This document shows positions 20,083-25,696 of a DNA stretch of 25,696 bases, piece after piece. The translations under genes were made by a program, and so were the position numbers. The DNA comes from Pelargonium cotyledonis. Its lineage: Eukaryota > Streptophyta > Magnoliopsida > Geraniales > Geraniaceae. The notes under the pieces were generated by a model. It was not told where the DNA came from. It saw only the letters and a program-made list of their open reading frames with translations, and searched no databases. Every line of letters starts with the position of its first letter. Position 1 is the first letter of the stretch. The DNA is taken from contig JAYMTA010000646.1 in the NCBI GenBank assembly GCA_036897625.1, positions 1 to 25,696 on the forward strand, read 5' to 3'.

Positions 20083-23000
20083 ATGATGTTGATTTTCAGA
20101 TCAAACCCAGCATTTTCTCTCCTCTCCTTCCTCTTCCTGTGTTGCTTCTTCTTCCACTCCTCCAATGCAACCACTCGCTCTCCTCACCTCGCTGCTCTGC
20201 GTCTTGCAGGTTCTTAAAGTTTTCATTTTTTTTAATACAAAATGTTTGTTTTTTTTTTTTTTTTCCCTTGAATCTGTGTTTTGATTTGGTGGGTTTTTGG
20301 TTCAGTTGGTTGTGGAGATGTTAAAACTGCTGAGCGGGAGTTTGGTGGGGTGGTGCCATGGGAGACGAGGAGGTTTCTGGCGGACGATTCAGCTTCTTCG
20401 GTGAACACCTCTTTGATTTTGGCTGCGGAAAGTACCTACCGGAGAGATCCATCAGATGGGTTCAAAAGATATACTGGTGGCTGGAATATCAGCAATGTCC
20501 ATTACTGGAGTGTCAGTTTCTCTTCTCTCTCTCATTCTAGCCCATTTTATCTGATTTTTATTTTATTTTATTGAAATACTGGTTCTTGATTATATTCATT
20601 GTTTATAGTTCTTTTACTGTTTTCGTTCCTTACATATATGGTAATTTTCTCAAATCACTATTTAGATAATTTACTATGATATGGATAGAGGTCTTAACAG
20701 AATATGATTTATACATTAAAATTGCAAATGGGAGTTTAAGGAAAAAAAAATTGTCTGAGGAGATTAACTTTTACGCTAGATTAGGATTCTGAGATTCTCC
20801 AACAATGGCCATGTTTTATTGTTTGCCATTTTCTGCTACTGATTAATTGTAAACTGGACTGATTATGTTATCTAAGTTTTGAATGGGTATGGAAAGTTGG
20901 TTCTTTACCGAGGGTAGTGGTGCAGTTGCCTACACAGGCCGCTTGAGTGGGAAGAGTGCTAGAGTTCGATCTCCGCTCAACACTGCCCTTGGGAGAGGGA
21001 TGAGCTTTAACTGTGATTTACCCTCGAATGGGGACTAGTCTGGGTGTGGTAAAACTGCTTAAAAGTGTCAACCGTGAGTTTGCGGGCCAGCTTGACTGGA
21101 AAAAAATTGGTTCTTTTCCATTGATGTTTTATTGTTCATTATTTTTCTTAAGAAAATATATTGGATTCGGCTTTTCAGTTTTCACATGAAGGATGATGAG
21201 TTTCTCTTCTAGTAAACTGATTATTTCATTTGAAGCTTTACTTGTGTATGAAATATGGCTTAGTTTTGCTCTTACTGATGCCTAATATTGTTTTCTTCAT
21301 TCTGTGTAGTTTTTACTTTTTAGTGACATGGTTGTTGATTTTCAATGCAGTCTGTGGGCTTTACTGCTGTTCCATTTTTTGCAATTGCTGCAGCGTGGTT
21401 CCTGATCTTTGGGCTGACCTTGTCCCTTGTATGTCTCTGTTATTGCTGTTGTCGAAGAGAGCCCTATGGCTATTCTCGAACAGCCTATGCCCTCTCACTA
21501 ATTTTCCTCATACTCTTCACAATTGCTGCAATGTAATTCTATCTATCCCTATCTCACACAAATTCATTCTTTGTAATTTATGCATGCCTGCTTGATTTAT
21601 AAACTTCGGACTCCTAATTGTGTACTGCATGATTTCAGTGTCGGCTGCATTGTCCTGTACCTTGGTCAGGGGAAATTTCACAGCAGTACAACAAACACGC
21701 TTGATTATGTGGTGGATCAGGCTGTTGTTACCAGTGATAAACTCAAGAATGTGTCAGGTTATCTTGATGCGGCTAAGCAAATTGGAGTAGATTCATTCAC
21801 TCTGCCCCAAGAGATCACAAGCGAAATTGACAGTATCAAAACAAAGATTAATTCTTCTGCAACTACCCTTTCCACTCGGGCTAATAGTAATTCAAAAACA
21901 ATACAAGAGGGCTTGGATAGCATGTAGGTTGACGTTGTCATCTGTTACTATGCTTTTTTTTTCTAATTTTGAATTATTTCACTTATTTGTTGATGTGTGG
22001 CAGGAGACTTACCCTTATTGTCCTTGCTGCGGTAATGCTCTTTTTGGCGTTTCTTGGATTTTGTAAGTGTTTGTATTCTTGAGTTTGAATTTTCAGATTC
22101 TGTGCATTTGACCTATTATAATTTTATCCGGAGGTTTTATGTTACTTTTGTGACTTGGTTGCAGTATTTTCGATTCTTGGATTGCAGTGTCTTGTATACT
22201 TGTAAGTGATGTAACCTTTGACATTATTAGCACGCTTTACAGATTAGTGTAATTATGGAGGAAAATATGTTCATTTTACAACTTATGCGGTGTTAATGTT
22301 AACTAATGATTGCAGCCTGGTGATCCTTGGGTGGATTCTTGTTGCTGGCACATTCATTTTGTGTGGCGTCTTTCTCCTCCTTCACAAGTATGTTGGTTAA
22401 AATTACTTTTGTATAAATTCATTCTATGGTCACAGGTCATACTAATTGTAATGCTTCGATCAGTACGTAATGACTTCAGTGAAATCGTGTTAACAAAATG
22501 CTTGTTACTGTTATCTGTTTCTTATACTCGATGTTTGTCATATACATTACCTTTAGCATATTGTAATCTTACACATAAAATAGCCTAATCTGTCTATACC
22601 ATATGTCTAACTTAATTTTACATTCACTAGTGTGGTAGCGGACACCTGTGTTTCAATGGATGAATGGGTCCAAAACCCCACTGTTCATACAGCTTTAGAT
22701 GATATTCTCCCATGCGTAGACAATGCAACTGCCCAAGAAACCTTACTGCGAAGCAAGGATGTCACTTACCAACTCACCACATTGGTTGATTCTGTCATCA
22801 ACAATGTCACAAACGTGAATGTCCCGCCTCAAGGTGGATTACTTTATTTCAACCAATCAGGTCCGTTGATGCCTACGCTTTGCAACCCTTTCAATTCTGA
22901 TCCTGCACGCTCAAGCCGGCAGTGCGCAGCTGGTGAAGTAACTTTAGACAATGCTACTGAGGTAACACTAATACCTGGCCTAGTGGCCTACCATTCACGT

Positions 23001-23433
23001 AAAGATCTTGTTTACGTTAAAAGAAAAGCTTGCAGTTTTAAATACTTACAATTTTTGTGTCGTACAGGTTTGGAAGAGCTATGTATGTGAGACTTCACCA
23101 TCCGGGATTTGCCGCACACCTGGCCGGTTGACCCCCACCCTCTACAACCAGATGGCATCTGCAGTAAATGTGAGCTATGGTCTGTATCATTACGGCCCAT
23201 TCTTGGTTGATCTTGTGGATTGCACGTTTGCGCGACAAACATTCACAGACATAAGCAACACCTACTGTCCTGGTCTGCGCCGATACTCTGAGTGGATCTA
23301 CATTGGGTTAGTAATGGTATCTGCTGCAGTAATGCTTTCACTGATCTTCTGGGTTATCTATGCAAGAGAGCGACGCCATCGCGTATACACCAAACAGTTC
23401 ATGGTGAATTCTGGGCTGGACAAGGCACACTAG
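20083..23433 (+). CDS. Plant five-pass transmembrane protein (tweety/prominin-like topology)
   Basis: Membrane protein of the plant family that includes Arabidopsis At2g12400 and At2g25270, of unknown biochemical role. Exons are 20083-20209, 20306-20511, 21351-21532, 21639-21923, 22004-22062, 22165-22201, 22316-22387, 22631-22961 and 23068-23433. All join in phase for 554 residues. A signal peptide covers about 1-30. Membrane segments lie near 117-141, 157-180, 268-297, 300-320 and 509-531. Two large loops result, at 181-266 (Ser/Thr-rich, possibly coiled) and 321-508 (with about ten Cys). With the signal peptide cleaved, both loops face outside, which fits their N-x-S/T sites (NVS, NSS, NAT, NVT, NQS, NAT, NVS). 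A CCC cluster and RR follow segment 1. The cytosolic tail is short and basic. The first donor, GTTCTT, is weak, but in-frame reading past it stops at once. Intron 2 carries a SINE. Confidence 0.88.
20897..21119 (+). mobile_element. tRNA-derived SINE inside intron 2
   Basis: A body of about 197 bp (20910-21106) is flanked by near-identical 13-bp direct repeats: TTGGTTCTTTACC at 20897-20909 and TTGGTTCTTTTCC at 21107-21119. The body starts with an A-box-like TAGTGGTGCAG and has a good Pol III B box, GAGTTCGATCTCC, at 20962-20974. It ends in a short A run just before the right repeat. Target duplications, internal promoter and A-rich tail together are the marks of a SINE. It lies in the same orientation as the host gene. 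The family is not assigned. Confidence 0.75.
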
Positions 23434-23921
23434 AGTGATTAAACACCTGATTAGTATAAATATTGTTCTCTCATGTGTATTATATTGCTATTATGCTACA
23501 GGAGTGGAATTTTTGTACATTATGTTAGCTGGGTATTTCTAGGGGATTGCTTGAACTTTATGGAGAGCAGTTGCTTATAATTCCAATATACTATTTCCTA
23601 TTTTGGAGCTTGAAACTCCTTTTCCAATCCAGATTGCCCCTTTTTACTCCTGTTTCTTCTGCAGATGTTTTGACTTTTACTAGTTAAGCTGGTAACTACT
23701 AACTAGTCTATTTGTTGCTTAACTTGCAGGGTTAGTTACAGGTGGGCTTGGAACTTTTCTTAGTTCAGTTTGGGCCATTTTTGAAGCTATCTATTGGGTT
23801 AGAAATTTAGAATATAGGTTGGGGTAAGTTTTCTGAAGTAGGCCTGCGACCATACCAAGTTTTGACGCATTTTTTGAGACTCGAATTTGAGACATCGGGT
23901 TAATCTAGATCAGCCACTTAC
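23434..23921 (+). other. 3' UTR and downstream flank of the membrane-protein gene
   Basis: No coding sequence. The first 200-300 bp after the stop are T-rich and probably contain the 3' UTR and poly(A) site. TATAAAT-type and AATATA strings occur, but no single signal can be chosen. Confidence 0.4.
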
Positions 23922-24137
23922 CAGTGGGTAGGACTGGACATCAAATAGGGCGATTCGGGCTGAACCCGGTCTGGTTTGGTCTTTGGTCCATACATGGATG
24001 AACTTCTGGTCCGGTCCTATGCATTTCCGTCCCGATACAGACCTTAACCCACAAGCTGCCGGTCCGGTCTTCGGTCCACCCTCCAGTGTTTTTTAGTTCT
24101 GGCCCGGTCTAGTTTCAGATCGATGCCCACCCTACTA
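23922..24137. mobile_element. GGTCCGGT-rich dispersed repeat, possibly a hAT-like MITE
   Basis: About 215 bp, clearly richer in G and C than its flanks, with repeated GGTCCGGT, CCCGGTCT and CGGTCC motifs (for example near 23968, 24011, 24061 and 24104). The left end, AGTGGGTAGGACTGGACATC, and the reverse of the right end, TAGGGTGGGCATCGATCTG, match partly. Sequences beginning GGGTGGGCA followed by GGTCCGGT are common in plant genomes. No clear target duplication was found. Confidence 0.4.
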
Positions 24138-24780
24138 GTTAGACTGACGACGCGTTTAGTGGTGAAAATGTATATATTATATAGGGCCGCGTAAGGTATT
24201 TAATTCTTTGTTTTATTCAAATAAACTATATTTTAATACAAAATATTCCAAAATTGATTGATTGTGAAATGTATGGGACTTTATTGATGGTTATTGACAA
24301 AGCTAAGATGACACTAAATTTTATTTAGTCAGTCATAATCCAATAGGTATTATAGTATTTTTATTTCAGATTGCGTGTGCTTTATATAGAGCACACATAT
24401 ATTAGGATTATCTCTTGCATTGGGTTTTAGTGATGGTCAATTTAAGAAATTGTGTGATTGGAAGGTTTTGTTGGTGATAATATTTATTACTCCGTATAAT
24501 TTTTATTGATCAAGGGTAAATAAATTGGCTTAAATGAAGTCAATGATTTTAAGTATTTACAATCTTATCTATATTCGAAAAAATGGAACTAAGCCAGTTG
24601 AAGTATTTGACATGAAAGAATGCTAATCTTTGTAGGCTCCAACTTGCACTGCATTTTGCAAATTGCAAGGCTATTATCTCAAAATAGGCAAGTACGAAAG
24701 TAGGTGTGACCCTAAACACTACCTTGACGATTTCTCATCGCACGAGAACTTGAAGCACCACTCGTCAAACGCCTTAATGT
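24138..24780. other. AT-rich sequence with no gene
   Basis: I see no coding frame or RNA gene. A short ATTACTCCGTATAAT string near 24488 is reminiscent of MITE ends, but no partner was found. Confidence 0.4.
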
Positions 24781-25510
24781 GTCGGGCGTTTGTATTATCA
24801 TTTTTGTTTGAGAATGAGATTCTCATTGATGATATTTAAATTAAAACACACTTATTCTCATTCTCATTCATTTATTCATGAGTAATTTGATTCGCACCTA
24901 TGCTATGTTGAATGGAATAAAATTCTAATTCTCAATACTTCACTTTTTATTTTACGATATAAACTTTCAAAATTCATAACATTGAGCTCAACTGTCTTAT
25001 TGAGATTTTTTTTTTGGTTTCACATAAATTTTCAAGAGGAACATTATTAAAATTTAAATTTTTTTTTTTCAAATAATGCATATTTTTTTCCGAAAATTCT
25101 GGAACAATAAAAAAAATAGAATAACGATATTTTTAAGCTCGCAGTCCACTTCAACAAGCCTACGCATGAACAATTTTAATTATTTCAATCATGAATAAGT
25201 ATTATTTATAAAAAAAATTATGCTTATTAATTTTTAAATTACAAGTAACGTTTTTTTAGTATAATTATTTTAATATTTGTAAAAGTGCAAATAATTTGAT
25301 CGGTTTCATTTTAACAATTTATTATTTTTGTTAATCAAATAATGACAATTAAAAGAAAATGATTCTCATTCACACGTTTTAATTTATTCAAACAACATTA
25401 CATTAGAACGAGAATGACAACTAAATGAAATGAATGACAATTGAGATGTGAATCATTCTCATTTTCATTGAAATTCTAATCCAAAAAAAGTTGTCGATCT
25501 TTGTTTGGTT
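24781..25510. mobile_element. GAGAATGA-rich repeat, probable MITE or worn DNA transposon
   Basis: About 730 bp begins near GTCGGGCGTTTG and ends near TTGTTTGGTTC. Both ends carry variants of GAGAATGA and TTCTCATT (24811-24826, 24853-24865, 25362-25371, 25409-25416, 25455-25462). On opposite strands the two ends read alike. Elements starting GGGCGTTTG with GAGAATGA repeats are common in plants and resemble PIF/Harbinger MITEs. The interior is AT-rich and holds no ORF. Borders are approximate. Confidence 0.4.
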
Positions 25511-25696
25511 CAGAATTTGTGTTCCCAAACAAAACTTAACGAGAAAATAACTACCTTATTTTACACATTTTTGTTCTCTTGGAAACCATAAAATGACTTC
25601 CTTGAGGTATTCATTTTTTCTTCCTACTAGTATGCTATCTGTGCGTTGCACGATAAATAAAATTTATAATAAAAAATATTATTAAATTTTTAGATT
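25511..25696. other. AT-rich edge of window with no gene
   Basis: Nothing recognisable apart from AT-rich sequence running to the window end. Confidence 0.4.

Noticed and set aside
20911..21000. Possible tRNA gene from the A-box and B-box signals
   Set aside because: The sequence does not fold into a cloverleaf, and the flanking target duplications show it is part of a SINE.
21230..21595. 121-codon plus-strand ORF
   Set aside because: It is a shifted reading of exon 3 and adjoining introns of the membrane-protein gene.
23012..23242. 76-codon minus-strand ORF
   Set aside because: It is antisense to exon 9 of the membrane-protein gene, which is strongly coding on the plus strand.

Overview
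The window looks like nuclear DNA of a flowering plant, probably a eudicot. It is AT-rich, its genes are split by short GT-AG introns with T-rich tracts, and the encoded proteins are plant-type: a plant-specific PLATZ zinc protein, the chloroplast NDH assembly factor CRR6, a plastid methyltransferase, and a plant five-pass membrane protein. Nothing seen fixes the species. I rebuilt all five gene models by hand by joining exons in phase at visible splice sites. No transcript or database evidence was available.

Layout. Bases 1-1514 have no confident gene, although an unassigned minus-strand ORF sits at 13-246. A RING-H2 E3 ligase gene (+, 1515-2955) meets CRR6 (-, 4154-3131) tail to tail. An 878-bp divergent region carrying a MITE-like element and a 73-bp-period tandem duplication separates CRR6 from a chloroplast methyltransferase gene (+, 5033-8430). 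A gene-poor stretch of about 5 kb follows, then a PLATZ gene (+, 13408-14481). A second gene-poor stretch of 5.6 kb contains worn repeats, a hAT-like MITE, clustered W-box cores and clustered ACGTGT cores. Next is a nine-exon gene for a five-transmembrane, tweety/prominin-like membrane protein (+, 20083-23433) with a SINE in its second intron. The last 2.2 kb hold two more repeat-like elements and AT-rich sequence.

Function. The genes do not form a pathway. CRR6 and the methyltransferase are both predicted to be imported into plastids and share a divergent promoter region, so co-expression is possible but unproven. The RING protein probably directs ubiquitination, the PLATZ protein is a probable DNA-binding repressor, and the membrane protein is of unknown role. 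I found no clearly new multi-gene system. The more distinctive signals are regulatory and mobile: the promoter duplication with MITE-like ends, the intronic SINE with target-site duplications, the ACGTGT cluster upstream of the membrane-protein gene, and the four W-box cores in 85 bp.
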